Positions 35,651 through 45,079 of a DNA stretch of 64,000 bases are shown here, one piece after another. The stretch's first letter is position 1. Every line of letters starts with the position of its first letter. The notes beneath the pieces are model-generated. The model had not been told where the DNA came from and did not search any database. It saw nothing but the letters and a program-made list of their open reading frames with translations. Made by a program: the position numbers and the translations under genes. The DNA is from Oscillibacter sp. (GTDB lineage: Bacteria > Bacillota > Clostridia > Oscillospirales > Oscillospiraceae): NCBI GenBank assembly GCA_017482345.1, contig JAFUNB010000008.1, positions 62,001 through 126,000 on the forward strand, read 5' to 3'.

Positions 35651-36790
35651 TTACCGGCAAATTTCCAGAATCGTCCCGTAAATGCGCTCCGTGGCGTCAC
35701 GGATGCCCAGCTTCGCCATGTTCCGCTCCATGTCTGCCAGCTTCCCGCTGTCATGCAGGATGCCGCAGGCGGTCTGGAACAGCACCTGGCCGGAGCTGTC
35801 CTGCTCCACCAGCACCGCCGCGCCGCCGGCCGTTTCCAGCACGCGGGCGTTTTTCTCCGGGTGGTTGTTGGTCACATAGGGGGACGGCACGATCAGGGCG
35901 GGAACGCCCAGGGCCGTCAGTTCGCTGATGGTGGAGGCGCCGGCCCGGCAGATGACCAGATCGGCTGCCCGCATGACCGTTGCCATGTCGTAGATATACT
36001 CCCGCAGCTGGAGAGAGGGGTGAGCGCTGAGGTCAACGCCCTTTTCCTGCAGCAGGGTCTGGATGAGGGGATAGCCCGCCGCGCCGGCGGCATGGATGTG
36101 GTGGAACGGCTCCTTCGCCGCCTCCAGCGCCATGAAGTCCGCCATCTGGCGGTTCATGCCGGACGCACCCAGAGAGCCCCAGAAGGACACGATGAGAGAC
36201 CGGCCGTCATCCACGCCCAGAGCGCGCTTGGCCTCCGCCTTTGTCTTTGCGAAGAAGTCACCCCGCACCGGCGTGCCGGTGACGCGGACCTGCTCCGGCT
36301 TTTTGTAGTGCTTGCGGCACTCCTCAAAGCCCACCATGATGCGGTCCGCAAAGGGCTCCAGCATCTGAGTGGTCAGGCCGGGCACCATGTTGGACTCATG
36401 GACGGCCGTGGGGATGCCCGCCTTGGCGGCGGCCTTTACCATGGGGAAGCTGGCGTAGCCGCCGGTACCGACGACCACATCCGGCCGGAATTCCCGCAGG
36501 ATGGCCCTGGCCTCGGCCGGGGCGCGCATCAGGTTATACACAGAAATGAGGTTGTGACGGATCTCCTTCGGCTTGAAGGAGCGGTGGAAGCTGGAGATAT
36601 GGACCGTGCGGAAGGCGTAGCCCGCCTTGGGCACCAGATCCTTTTCCAGCCCCCGCTCCGCGCCCACAAACAGAAATTCCGTATGGGGGTCCTTTTCATG
36701 CATCAGCTGCGCCAGGGCGATGGCCGGATTGATGTGTCCCGCCGTGCCGCCGCAGGTAAAGATGACGCGCTTTAATGTGTGCTTGCTCAT
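35651..36790 (-). CDS. murG: UDP-GlcNAc:undecaprenyl-PP-MurNAc-pentapeptide transferase MurG
   Basis: 379 residues, peripheral GT-B glycosyltransferase that converts lipid I to lipid II at the inner membrane face. N-terminal glycine loop IFTCGGTAGHINPAIALAQ, second loop VVGTGGYASFPMVKAA, and C-terminal sugar-nucleotide site VICRAGASTISELTALGVPALIVP. Preceded by ftsW and followed by murA, as usual for a dcw cluster. A 187-base gap carrying an inverted-repeat insert separates it from ftsW, and its ribosome site is weak (GGTG). Confidence 0.96.
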   Translation of the reverse strand: MSKHTLKRVIFTCGGTAGHINPAIALAQLMHEKDPHTEFLFVGAERGLEKDLVPKAGYAFRTVHISSFHRSFKPKEIRHNLISVYNLMRAPAEARAILREFRPDVVVGTGGYASFPMVKAAAKAGIPTAVHESNMVPGLTTQMLEPFADRIMVGFEECRKHYKKPEQVRVTGTPVRGDFFAKTKAEAKRALGVDDGRSLIVSFWGSLGASGMNRQMADFMALEAAKEPFHHIHAAGAAGYPLIQTLLQEKGVDLSAHPSLQLREYIYDMATVMRAADLVICRAGASTISELTALGVPALIVPSPYVTNNHPEKNARVLETAGGAAVLVEQDSSGQVLFQTACGILHDSGKLADMERNMAKLGIRDATERIYGTILEICR

Positions 36791-36812
36791 AGGGACACCG
36801 CCTTATCTCAAG

Positions 36813-36955
36813 TTTTCCTCCCCTCTCTCCGACGCAACCCAACGAAGTGGAAAGGTGAATTGCCCCGCAGGGGCAAGAGAAGTCCCACTGGTGGGTTGCG
36901 GAGGAAAAGCCGGAGCAGCGGAGCGATAGAGGGGTCGCCGCAAGGCGGCCACGAT
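36813..36955. repeat. hairpin-rich inserted element between ftsW and murG
   Basis: The 187-base gap holds an imperfect inverted repeat: TTTTCCTCC and CGCAACCCA (36813-36841) against TGGGTTGCG-GAGGAAAA (36892-36908). An inner hairpin GCCCC-gca-GGGGC lies at 36862-36874, and a second outer pairing of CCCCTCTCTCCG with CGGAGcgataGAGGGG runs to about 36935. Neighbouring cluster genes are separated by only a few bases, so this looks like an insertion of a non-coding repeat. Confidence 0.5.
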
Positions 36956-36977
36956 GGATGCGCAGCCTGTGACGGCG

Positions 36978-38195
36978 TCATCCTGCTTTGGTTGGCTTCA
37001 TCTGACGGGAGACAGACAGGACAATGCCCATCTCCGCCAGCTGGATGGAAAGTGCCGTGCCGCCGTAGCTGAAGAACGGCAGGGAGATACCCGTGGTGGG
37101 CAGGAAGCCCGTCACCACGGCGATGTTCAAAAAGGTCTGCAGGGCGATCAGCGTGATGACGCCCACCACCAGGAGACTGCCGAAGCGGTCGCGGGCGTGG
37201 AGGGCGATCCAGTAGCCCCGCAGGATCAGCGCCGCAAACAGCAGCATGATGAGCGTCGCCCCGATGAGTCCCAGCTCCTCGCAGACAATGGCGAAAATGA
37301 AGTCATTATGCTCCTCCGGCAGGAACAGGAATTTCTGCCGGCTGCGGCCAAGGCCAACGCCCAGCAGTCCGCCGGAGCCGATGGAGATGAGGCTCTGGGA
37401 CAGCTGATAGCCGGCTCCCTGCGCGTCCGCCCAGGGGTTATGCCACATTTCGATACGGGAGGCGTTGTAGCCGATGACCTCCAGCACCAGATACAGCGCG
37501 CCTGCCGCCAGACCGATGGCACCGAACACCCAGCGCCAGTGGATGCCGCCCACCAGCATCAGCGCCGCGCCGGCGCCCATGATGAGGATGGCGCCGGAGA
37601 GGTGGGGCTCCAGACCCACCAGCACCGCCAGCACGATCAGCAGCAGCGCGTAGGGCAGGATACCGTAGCGGAAAGTCCGCATTTTGTCTTTTTTCTTGGA
37701 AATACTGTGGGAAAAATACACCACGACCGCCACCTTGGCGATCTCAGAGGGCTGGAAGGTGAACAGCTCGCCAACACCCAGCCAGCGGCGGGCGTTGTTT
37801 CGCATGATGCCCACGCCGGGAATGAGAACCAGCACCAGCAAAATGACCGAGGTAAACAGCAGGGGTTTTGCAAAGCGGCGGAACCACTGGTAATTGATCC
37901 TGCTGATGAACAGCATAGCCGCGATGCCCATGATGGCAAAGATGCCCTGACGGATGAAATAGAACATGGGGTTCTTGCCATCGGTCTCATAATAGGCGGA
38001 GGGAAAGCTGGCGGAGAGCAGCATAACAAGGCCGATACCCGTCAGCAGGATGACCAGCACCAGGAAGGGGAGATCCACCGGTCCTCGGGCCAGCTCGCTG
38101 GACTCCCGGGCCTTTTCCATCCGGGCCTGACGGCGCTCTTCCACGGCCTGACGCTCCTGCCGGCTCATGGGACGCTGCTCTGTACGGCGTTTCAC
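36978..38195 (-). CDS. ftsW: SEDS peptidoglycan polymerase FtsW/SpoVE
   Basis: 405 residues with about ten membrane segments after a charged Arg/Glu-rich N-terminus of 40 residues. SEDS hallmarks: RRWLGVGELFTFQPSEIAK near residue 140, EEHNDFIFAIVCEELG near residue 285, and TTGISLPFFSYGGTA near the end. It polymerises glycan strands together with a class B PBP. GTG start at 38195 lies after GGAGGGGGGA. It follows mraY; the murD gene normally found between them is missing. Could serve septal (FtsW) or spore cortex (SpoVE) synthesis. Confidence 0.94.
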   Translation of the reverse strand: MKRRTEQRPMSRQERQAVEERRQARMEKARESSELARGPVDLPFLVLVILLTGIGLVMLLSASFPSAYYETDGKNPMFYFIRQGIFAIMGIAAMLFISRINYQWFRRFAKPLLFTSVILLVLVLIPGVGIMRNNARRWLGVGELFTFQPSEIAKVAVVVYFSHSISKKKDKMRTFRYGILPYALLLIVLAVLVGLEPHLSGAILIMGAGAALMLVGGIHWRWVFGAIGLAAGALYLVLEVIGYNASRIEMWHNPWADAQGAGYQLSQSLISIGSGGLLGVGLGRSRQKFLFLPEEHNDFIFAIVCEELGLIGATLIMLLFAALILRGYWIALHARDRFGSLLVVGVITLIALQTFLNIAVVTGFLPTTGISLPFFSYGGTALSIQLAEMGIVLSVSRQMKPTKAG

Positions 38196-38232
38196 AGTCT
38201 CCCCCCTCCTTTCTCCTCAGATGATCGTTTCG

Positions 38233-39222
38233 TTAAAACCGGGCCTGGATGCCCAGGAAGGCCAGCACACAGAACACCAGCGTAATGGTGGAGAACACCA
38301 CCACCAGCTTCTTTTCGCTCCAGCCGGACAGCTCAAAATGATGATGCAGCGGGGACATCTTGAACAGGCGCTTGCCGTGGGTGGCCTTGAAATAGGTCAC
38401 CTGCAGGATAACGGACATGGTCTCCGCGATGTAGATGATGCCCACAAAAATGAGGATCAGGGGCACATCGTAGGCAAAGCCCAGAGCCGCCACGGCGCCG
38501 CCCAGGAACAGGCTGCCGGTGTCGCCCATGAAGGCCTTTGCCGGGTGATGGTTATACACAAAGAAGCCTGCCAAACCGCCGGCCAGCGCTGCGGGGAACA
38601 GCGCCACCGTTCCGGCGCCACGCTCCCACAGAAGACCCACCACGGTGAAGAACACCATGACCACGAAGGTAACGCTGGTGGCAAGGCCGTCGATACCGTC
38701 CGTCAGGTTGACGGCGTTGACGCAGCCCACAATGACGAAGGCGGCGAAAATCAGATACAGCACCCAGTTGATGGTGATGTTGATGTTGAAAAACGGCACA
38801 TACAGTGCGTTGGACAGCAGACCCTCATAGCGCATCAGCACCAGGAACACCACGGCCGCGGCCAGCTGCAAAACGAACTTCTGCTTGGCGGTGAGACCCT
38901 CGTTCTGGTGCTGGCGCACCTTGCGGTAGTCATCCACAAAGCCGATGATGCCGAAGATCAGGGCGAACAGATACACATACAGATGCACGAATTCGCCGCC
39001 CAGCATCTGCTTCCAACCCAGCGCAAACACGGTCACGCCGGAGCCGATGATGAACATGATGCCGCCCATGGTGGGGGTACCAGCCTTGCCGGCGTGCCAT
39101 TTGGGACCGTCCTCCCGGATCTCCTGGCCAGCCTTCAGCTTGCGCAGCTCCGGAATCAAAAATTTACCGATGACCGCAGTCAGCACAAAGCCGACCAGCA
39201 GAGCGGTGATTGCCTGTGTCAT
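38233..39222 (-). CDS. mraY: Phospho-N-acetylmuramoyl-pentapeptide transferase MraY
   Basis: 329 residues, polytopic membrane enzyme that makes lipid I from UDP-MurNAc-pentapeptide and undecaprenyl phosphate. Seen: KAGTPTMGGIMFIIG near residue 46, NLTDGIDGLATSV with the catalytic aspartates, AFMGDTGSLFLGG, and MSPLHHHFELSGWSE near the end (the HHH motif). Preceded by murE and followed by ftsW. GAAGGA precedes ATG. Identification is certain. Confidence 0.97.
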   Translation of the reverse strand: MTQAITALLVGFVLTAVIGKFLIPELRKLKAGQEIREDGPKWHAGKAGTPTMGGIMFIIGSGVTVFALGWKQMLGGEFVHLYVYLFALIFGIIGFVDDYRKVRQHQNEGLTAKQKFVLQLAAAVVFLVLMRYEGLLSNALYVPFFNINITINWVLYLIFAAFVIVGCVNAVNLTDGIDGLATSVTFVVMVFFTVVGLLWERGAGTVALFPAALAGGLAGFFVYNHHPAKAFMGDTGSLFLGGAVAALGFAYDVPLILIFVGIIYIAETMSVILQVTYFKATHGKRLFKMSPLHHHFELSGWSEKKLVVVFSTITLVFCVLAFLGIQARF

Positions 39223-39255
39223 GAATATTCCTTCTTCCTTTCCCCAGTTGGGTGG

Positions 39256-40713
39256 TTATCCGTTGGTCTGAGCGGACAGATGCTCCGCAACAATCTCTCT
39301 TTCATCCATGTGATGCTTCACATGGTCGATCTCCTGATAGGTCTCATGGCCCTTGCCGCACAGGACGATGACGTCGCCGGGCAGGGCGTGATCCATGCAG
39401 TAATGAATAGCCTCGATGCGGTCCTCCACCACCACATAGGGCGTGTCAATGTTTGCCATGCCCGGCAGGATGTCGGCGATGATGTCCGCCGGCTTTTCCG
39501 TGCGGGGGTTGTCGGTGGTGACCATGACGAAATCCGCGATCTCCGCGGCAATGCGGCCCATTTTGGGGCGCTTCGTTCTGTCACGGTCGCCGCCGCAGCC
39601 AAACAGCGCCACCGTGCGGCCCTTGGCAAAGTCCTTCACAGAGCGCAGGACATTTTCCAGACCGTCGGGGCTGTGGGCATAGTCAATGAGGATGGTGTAG
39701 TCCTTGCCGGGAGTGGGCACCACTTCCACGCGGCCCTTCACCGGCTTCACGCCCGCCAGCACCTTTGCGCTCTGCCCCACAGAGACGCCCAGAGCCAGCG
39801 CGGCGCCCAGCACATCCAGGGTGTTATACACCATGAAGCGGCCGGGGATGCCCACGCGGATGTCCGTGCTGCCCTCGTTTGTGACAGCGGCAAAGGCAAT
39901 GTGGTCGGACTCCAGTTCGATGTTCTCCGCCCGCAGATCCGCCGCGGCCTTCACGCCGTAGGACAGCTTTTCGCAGGTGGCCGCCCCCATCAGACGGTCG
40001 GACCAGCTGTCGTCGGCGTTATACACGCCGTAGCGGCAGCTGCGGAACAGGATAGACTTGGCGTCGCAGTACTCCTCCATGGTGTGGTGGAAGTCCAGAT
40101 GGTCCTGGGTCAGGTTGGTGAACACGCCCACCTCATACTCCACGCCGTACACGCGGTCCAGCACCAGCGCATGGGAGGATACCTCCATGACCACATGGGT
40201 GCAGCCAGCGTCCCGCATGCGGGCAAACAGCCGCTGGACCTCGAAGGATTCCGGCGTGGTGCGCTCCGTGGGGATAACCTCATCACCGATCATATTCTGG
40301 TTGGTGCCGATGAGGCCCACCTTGGCGCCCAGCACCTGCTCCAGAATGGCCTTGAGCAGATAGGTGGTGGTGGTCTTGCCGTTGGTACCGGTGATGCCCA
40401 CCATAGTCATGTGGTCAGCAGGGTGACCGAACCAGTTGGCGCCCACCACGGCCAGCGCCCGGCGGGAATCCGCCACCTGGACGTAGGGGATTCCTTCCTC
40501 CGCCGGCACCTTTTCACACAGCACCGCCGCGGCGCCTGCCGCAGCCGCCTTGCCGATGAACGTATGGCCGTCCACCGCAAAGCCCGTCATGGCCACAAAC
40601 AGGTCGCCCTGCTTCGTGGCGCGGGAATCATAGCTGACATCGGAGATCTCCATATCCAGATCCGCCGTGGCGGACAGTACGGTCAATCCCCGCAGTAATT
40701 CGTTCAGTTTCAT
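39256..40713 (-). CDS. murE: UDP-MurNAc-tripeptide synthetase MurE
   Basis: 485 residues. Mur ligase with three domains: N-terminal UDP-binding (SYDSRATKQGDLFVAMTG), central ATPase with P-loop VGITGTNGKTTTTYLL near residue 107, and C-terminal domain with DYAHSPDGLENVL. The amino-acid selection site reads DNPRTEKPADI, i.e. the DNPR motif associated with meso-diaminopimelate addition, so a mesoDAP wall is predicted. AAAGGGAG precedes the ATG. It follows the SpoVD/FtsI gene. Confidence 0.96.
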   Translation of the reverse strand: MKLNELLRGLTVLSATADLDMEISDVSYDSRATKQGDLFVAMTGFAVDGHTFIGKAAAAGAAAVLCEKVPAEEGIPYVQVADSRRALAVVGANWFGHPADHMTMVGITGTNGKTTTTYLLKAILEQVLGAKVGLIGTNQNMIGDEVIPTERTTPESFEVQRLFARMRDAGCTHVVMEVSSHALVLDRVYGVEYEVGVFTNLTQDHLDFHHTMEEYCDAKSILFRSCRYGVYNADDSWSDRLMGAATCEKLSYGVKAAADLRAENIELESDHIAFAAVTNEGSTDIRVGIPGRFMVYNTLDVLGAALALGVSVGQSAKVLAGVKPVKGRVEVVPTPGKDYTILIDYAHSPDGLENVLRSVKDFAKGRTVALFGCGGDRDRTKRPKMGRIAAEIADFVMVTTDNPRTEKPADIIADILPGMANIDTPYVVVEDRIEAIHYCMDHALPGDVIVLCGKGHETYQEIDHVKHHMDEREIVAEHLSAQTNG

Positions 40714-40827
40714 AGCATTCTCCCTTTCTGTTCTTTAGGCAGATTTTGCCGCATCCATTATAGACATTATTATTTGCATCGCATACGGAATAACGTGCCT
40801 AAAAACACGCAAAAGGTGCTCTGTTTT

Positions 40828-43272
40828 TTAGTCCAGCACGGAACTGTCGCCGAATTGGACCGTGATGACGCTGCCCGGCTTCAGCTGTGTCTCCGCCGCG
40901 GCACTCTGGCTGATGGCGTGGACGTTGCCGGAATTTGTTGTCGTTGCACCGGAGATCTTCATGATCAGGCCCGCGTTGGTGATGGCCTTATTGGCCGCCG
41001 CGGCGGACAGGCCGATCACATTGGGCACGGTGCAGGGCTCGTTGGATTTTTCCGCGCCCAGATACAGGATGACCGTGGCGTTGTTGGGAATGATGGCGCC
41101 GCCGGCCGGCGTCTGGTCGGTGACGGTATCGCCATTGCCCACCGTCTTATAGGCAAAGCCAACGCTGTCCAGCTTTTCCTTTGCCTCCTGGACAGTCTTG
41201 CCCACGGTGTTGGGAACGGTGGCGTCGGCGCCCACCAGCTGTTCGGCGGTGTAGTCAGGCTCCACGCCGATGTAGGGCAGGATCTGGCCCATGATCTGGC
41301 TGGCAGTGGGCGCCACCATGTTGCCGCCGGAGACGTAAACGCCGGTGTCACGGCTGGGGGTATCCATGGTCAGCAGCATGATGACCTGGGGATCGTCCGC
41401 CGGAGCAAAGCACATGAAGGAGACCACGACGTCGCCCTTGGGGTTGGCGTCGGTCCTGGTGCCGGTCTTATCGGCCGTACCGGTCTTGCCGCCCAGACGG
41501 TAGCCCACCACCTGGCCGTTTCGGCCGGTGCCCTGGGCCACCACGTATTCCAGACAGCTGCGGACCTTGTCAGAGGTCTCCTGGCTGATGACCTGGCGGA
41601 CGGGGGTACTGTCGTGCTGGGAGATGATATTGCCGTCGTCGTCCAGGATCTGGTCCACCACGAAGGGCTGGTACAGGTAACCGCCGTTGATGCAGGCGGC
41701 CTGGGCCCGAATCAGCTCCAGCGGGGTGACGTTGAAGGTCTGGCCGAAGGCGTAGGACGCCAGGGAGACCACGTTGGAGTTGAAGGTCTTTTCGTCCGAG
41801 AAAATGCCCTTGGTCTCGCCGATCATATCCACACCGGTGGGCTCCATGAGGCCAAAGGACTGCAGATAGTCGTAGTACTTCTCCGTGCCGATGGTCAGGC
41901 CCATGGTGATAAAGGCGGGGTTGCAGGAGTTGCCGGTGGCTACCTCCAGACTCTGGACGCCATGGCCTGCCTTTTTGGAGCAGTTGATGGGCTTATACCA
42001 GCCGGGCACCTTGATGGAGCCGGTGCAGTTGAAGGTGGTATTCATGTTGATGAGGTTCTCCTCCAGCGCCGCTGCCAGGGTCACAGGCTTGAAGGTGGAA
42101 CCGGGCTCATAGGTGGAGTCGATACACTTGTTGCGCCACTGGGTACCCAGGGCGTTGCTGTTCAGCAGGGACACCGCCGCCTGGTAATCCTCCTCCGTGG
42201 CATAATTGCCGCGGTTTTTCTCCAGTGCCAGCAGATCCGCGTCCAGCTTAGCCTGCAGCGTGGTGTCATACACGGTGCCGTAGTCGTTCAGATCGTAATT
42301 GGGATAGGAGGCCATGCCCAGAATGGCGCCGGAATTCACATCCAGAACGATGCCGGTGGCGCCGTTCTGGGCGTCGAATTTATCCACCATGCTCTCGATG
42401 CCCTTTTCCAGATAGTACTGGATATTGGCGTCCAGCGTCAGCACCAGATTCTTGCCGTTTTCCGCGTCGTAATACTGCTCATACTGGTACAGCAGATCGC
42501 TGCCGGCGGCGTTTTTGGCGGTGACGGTCAGGCCGGCCGTGCCCTTGAGCACGTCGTTGTACTTGGCCTCCAGACCCACGCCGCCTTCGTTTTCGCCGTT
42601 GACGAAGCCGATGACGTTGGCGGCCAGAGAGCCGTAGGGATAGTAGCGCTTGGCGCCGGGCTCCATGTAGACGCCCCGCAGCTTCACCCGCTGCTTCTCC
42701 GGCACCTCGCGGCCCTCATCGTCGATCTCGCCGTTGATGAAGCGGCGGACCTCGTTGGCGATCTCCTGGTCGGCGCGCTTTTTGATGATCTCATACTGGG
42801 AATAGGTCTTTTCCATCTTCTCCAGAATGGTAGACTCATCCACCTCCAGGATCCGGCTGAGACCCCGGGCGATGAAATCGCCGTCACGGATGATCGCGGG
42901 GGTATAGGCCTTGCCTGCCTCCGCGGCTTTCTTCGCCGCCTCCTCCGCCTTTTTCTGGGACTCGTCAAAGTAATCCTGGATCTCCTTGGGAGAGACGAAC
43001 ACCGTCTCCGCCGTGGCGGAGATGGCCAGCGTCTGGCCGTTCCGGTCATAGATGGCGCCGCGGGAGGCGGTGACCACCGTGCTGCGGGTCTGCTGGGCCA
43101 CCGCTCTTTCCTGCAGTTCCTCGTGCTGGCGGATCTGCAGATCGTACAGCTGCCAGAACAGCAGGGCAAAGGTAACAACGCCCAGCACGAGCATCACCAG
43201 CAGCGTCCTTCTCCGGACGATCTGGTTTGCCCGCCGGGCGGCGTCGCTTTTTCGTTTCGGTGTGTTGGCCAT
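40828..43272 (-). CDS. Class B penicillin-binding transpeptidase with two PASTA domains (SpoVD/FtsI type)
   Basis: 814 residues. Short cytoplasmic tail, one membrane segment (LLVMLVLGVVTFALLFW), PBP dimer domain with an inserted Ala/Lys/Glu-rich helix, and a transpeptidase domain with S392-T-F-K395, S449-C-N451 and K596-T-G-T. Two PASTA domains end the protein (about 675-740 and 741-811). It cross-links septal peptidoglycan with an SEDS partner (FtsW, three genes on). The cluster contains only this one PBP, so it may serve both vegetative division (FtsI/PBP2B) and cortex (SpoVD). GGGAGG precedes ATG. Confidence 0.94.
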   Translation of the reverse strand: MANTPKRKSDAARRANQIVRRRTLLVMLVLGVVTFALLFWQLYDLQIRQHEELQERAVAQQTRSTVVTASRGAIYDRNGQTLAISATAETVFVSPKEIQDYFDESQKKAEEAAKKAAEAGKAYTPAIIRDGDFIARGLSRILEVDESTILEKMEKTYSQYEIIKKRADQEIANEVRRFINGEIDDEGREVPEKQRVKLRGVYMEPGAKRYYPYGSLAANVIGFVNGENEGGVGLEAKYNDVLKGTAGLTVTAKNAAGSDLLYQYEQYYDAENGKNLVLTLDANIQYYLEKGIESMVDKFDAQNGATGIVLDVNSGAILGMASYPNYDLNDYGTVYDTTLQAKLDADLLALEKNRGNYATEEDYQAAVSLLNSNALGTQWRNKCIDSTYEPGSTFKPVTLAAALEENLINMNTTFNCTGSIKVPGWYKPINCSKKAGHGVQSLEVATGNSCNPAFITMGLTIGTEKYYDYLQSFGLMEPTGVDMIGETKGIFSDEKTFNSNVVSLASYAFGQTFNVTPLELIRAQAACINGGYLYQPFVVDQILDDDGNIISQHDSTPVRQVISQETSDKVRSCLEYVVAQGTGRNGQVVGYRLGGKTGTADKTGTRTDANPKGDVVVSFMCFAPADDPQVIMLLTMDTPSRDTGVYVSGGNMVAPTASQIMGQILPYIGVEPDYTAEQLVGADATVPNTVGKTVQEAKEKLDSVGFAYKTVGNGDTVTDQTPAGGAIIPNNATVILYLGAEKSNEPCTVPNVIGLSAAAANKAITNAGLIMKISGATTTNSGNVHAISQSAAAETQLKPGSVITVQFGDSSVLD

Positions 43273-43359
43273 GATTGGTGCCTCCCGTAATTGTCACAAA
43301 CGGGGAGTAAGAACAGCCATTCTTACTCCCCATTCTGTCAGTGCATTATAGTGCGGCGG

Positions 43360-43926
43360 TCATTTGAAATATTCCACCGCCGTATAGATCCCGTGGTTCA
43401 CCGATGTCAGCACACGGCTGAGGACGTTGGGCTCCGTCTGCTGATAGACCACGGCATTGTCGCCGTCACTCAGATCGATGTAGTAGATCTGGCTGGCGCC
43501 GGGCTTGCTCATACCGGCGGCCTCGGCGGCCTCCTTGACGGCGTTCTGATCGAACATCCGCTCATACTGGGCGGTCAGCGTCACGTTTTCCGCCTTCAGG
43601 GTTTTCAGCTGGTTCTTCAGGGCCACCGTCTCGGCGGAGAGGGCCGTCAGCTGAATGTAGCTCATCAGGACCAGGACGGCCAGGACGGCCACAGCGGAAG
43701 CACCCGCCACGGCGAAGAGAGAGAGGTGCTGGCGCTCGCGGGTCTGAACCTTGGTCTCCGTACGGGTACGGACCTTGGGCTGCTCCACGACAACCTCGCG
43801 CTGACGAGGGGCCTCGCCGGCATGGCGCAGTTCCCGTTCCCGCAGTTCCCAGTCCAGATCATAGGCCAGGCTGCCGGACACGGCGCCCGCGGGGTTATAG
43901 CGGCGCAGTTCCTTTGTTGCTGCCAA
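43360..43926 (-). CDS. ftsL: FtsL-like septum-formation protein
   Basis: 188 residues. A basic cytoplasmic N-terminus of about 75 residues with many Glu/Arg, one membrane segment (VAGASAVAVLAVLVLMSYI), then an extracytoplasmic leucine-rich coiled coil (LSAETVALKNQLKTLKAEN) and a short tail. This is the FtsL/DivIC layout, and the position between rsmH and the class B PBP gene is that of ftsL. The start is TTG 43926, with GGAGAGAGGAGGG before it. Sequence conservation in FtsL is low, so the call depends on layout and position. Confidence 0.85.
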   Translation of the reverse strand: MAATKELRRYNPAGAVSGSLAYDLDWELRERELRHAGEAPRQREVVVEQPKVRTRTETKVQTRERQHLSLFAVAGASAVAVLAVLVLMSYIQLTALSAETVALKNQLKTLKAENVTLTAQYERMFDQNAVKEAAEAAGMSKPGASQIYYIDLSDGDNAVVYQQTEPNVLSRVLTSVNHGIYTAVEYFK

Positions 43927-43960
43927 GGGGGTCCCTCCTCTCTCCTAAAATTCACACATA

Positions 43961-44163
43961 GTTAAATATCGAAGTTATCGCACTTCTCCGCCACCCCACA
44001 AAAGCTCCGCTTTTGCGGGCCCCCGTAATAAAACTCAAATCGTCAGGCAAAGCCCGCCGATTTCAAGGTTTTGGCTTTGCCAAAACACTTGGACGCCGCA
44101 TTTGCGGCGATACCGGGTGGCTGGATTGTCAAATATCGAAGTTATCGCACTTCTCCGCCACCC
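43961..44163. repeat. 36-bp direct repeat of the rsmH 3' end flanking a 131-bp hairpin-rich insert
   Basis: The last 35 bases of rsmH (44128-44163) recur at 43961-43996 with a single mismatch, which changes the stop codon from TGA to TAA. Between them, 131 bases carry several hairpins: CAAAAGC-tcc-GCTTTTG near 44000, GGTTTTGGC-ttt-GCCAAAAC near 44075, and GCCGC-attt-GCGGC near 44100. It has no coding potential. A long target-site duplication or a tandem duplication followed by divergence could explain it. Confidence 0.75.
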
Positions 44164-45076
44164 GGAGCTTGGCGCTGCGGGCGCGGGGGTTTTCCTCCAG
44201 CTCGGCTTCGCCGGAGATGATGGGCTTGCGGGTGACCAACTTCACCTTGGGCTTCTTGCCGCACACGCAAACCGGGAAGTTGGACGGGCAGGTACAGCCG
44301 CGGGCCATATCCTGCAGGCTGTGCTTGATGATGCGGTCCTCCAGAGAATGGAAGGTGATGACCGCCAGCCGTCCGCCGGGGTTCAGCGCCGCCACTGCGG
44401 AATGCATCATGGGAGCCAGGGCGTCCAGCTCGCCGTTGACGGCGATGCGGATGGCCTGGAAGCTGCGCTTGGCCGGGTGCTGCTTTTCCCGCAGCGCCGC
44501 CGGCGGCATAGCGCTCTTGATGATATCCACAAGCTCCAGCGTCGTTTCAATGGGTTTTTCCTCGCGGGAGCGGACAATGGCTCTCGCGATGGCGGGGGCG
44601 TAGCGCTCCTCGCCGTATTCGTACAGGATGCGGCGAAGCTCGTCGCCGCTCCAGGAATTGACGATCTCATATGCCGTCAGGGGCGCTTCCAGATCCATAC
44701 GCATGTCCAGCGGAGCATCCTGCATGTAGGAGAAGCCCCGGGATGCGTCGTCCAGCTGGGGGGAAGAAACGCCCAGATCGAACAGCATGCCGTCAGCGCC
44801 GGCGACGCCCGCTTCCCGCAGAACGTCGCCCAGCTCTGCAAAATTGCTGTGGACCAGCGTCACCCGGTCCATATACGGCGCCAGGCGGATCTTTGCCGCC
44901 TCGATGGCTGCCATATCCCGGTCGATACAGATGAGGCGGCCGGTGGTGAGCCTCTGGGCGATCTCGATTGAGTGGCCCGCACGCCCCAGTGTACCGTCTA
45001 CGTATACGCCGTCAGGTCTGATGTTCAGTGCGTCGATGCACTCGTGCAGCAGCACGGACTTATGGGTATATTCCAT
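44129..45076 (-). CDS. rsmH: 16S rRNA (cytosine1402-N4)-methyltransferase RsmH
   Basis: 315 residues. N-terminal HKSVLLHECIDALNIRPDGVYVDGTLGRAGHS (seen as HKSVLLHECI and DGTLGRAGHS) holds the SAM loop; then LFDLGVSSPQLDDASRGFSY near residue 100 and C-terminal VITFHSLEDRIIKH. RsmH N4-methylates C1402, the same nucleotide that RsmI 2'-O-methylates. It follows mraZ by three bases. The 3' end is duplicated downstream (see the repeat at 43961), and the present stop TGA lies at the junction with the inserted DNA. Confidence 0.97.
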   Translation of the reverse strand: MEYTHKSVLLHECIDALNIRPDGVYVDGTLGRAGHSIEIAQRLTTGRLICIDRDMAAIEAAKIRLAPYMDRVTLVHSNFAELGDVLREAGVAGADGMLFDLGVSSPQLDDASRGFSYMQDAPLDMRMDLEAPLTAYEIVNSWSGDELRRILYEYGEERYAPAIARAIVRSREEKPIETTLELVDIIKSAMPPAALREKQHPAKRSFQAIRIAVNGELDALAPMMHSAVAALNPGGRLAVITFHSLEDRIIKHSLQDMARGCTCPSNFPVCVCGKKPKVKLVTRKPIISGEAELEENPRARSAKLRVAEKCDNFDI

Positions 45077-45079
45077 GTC

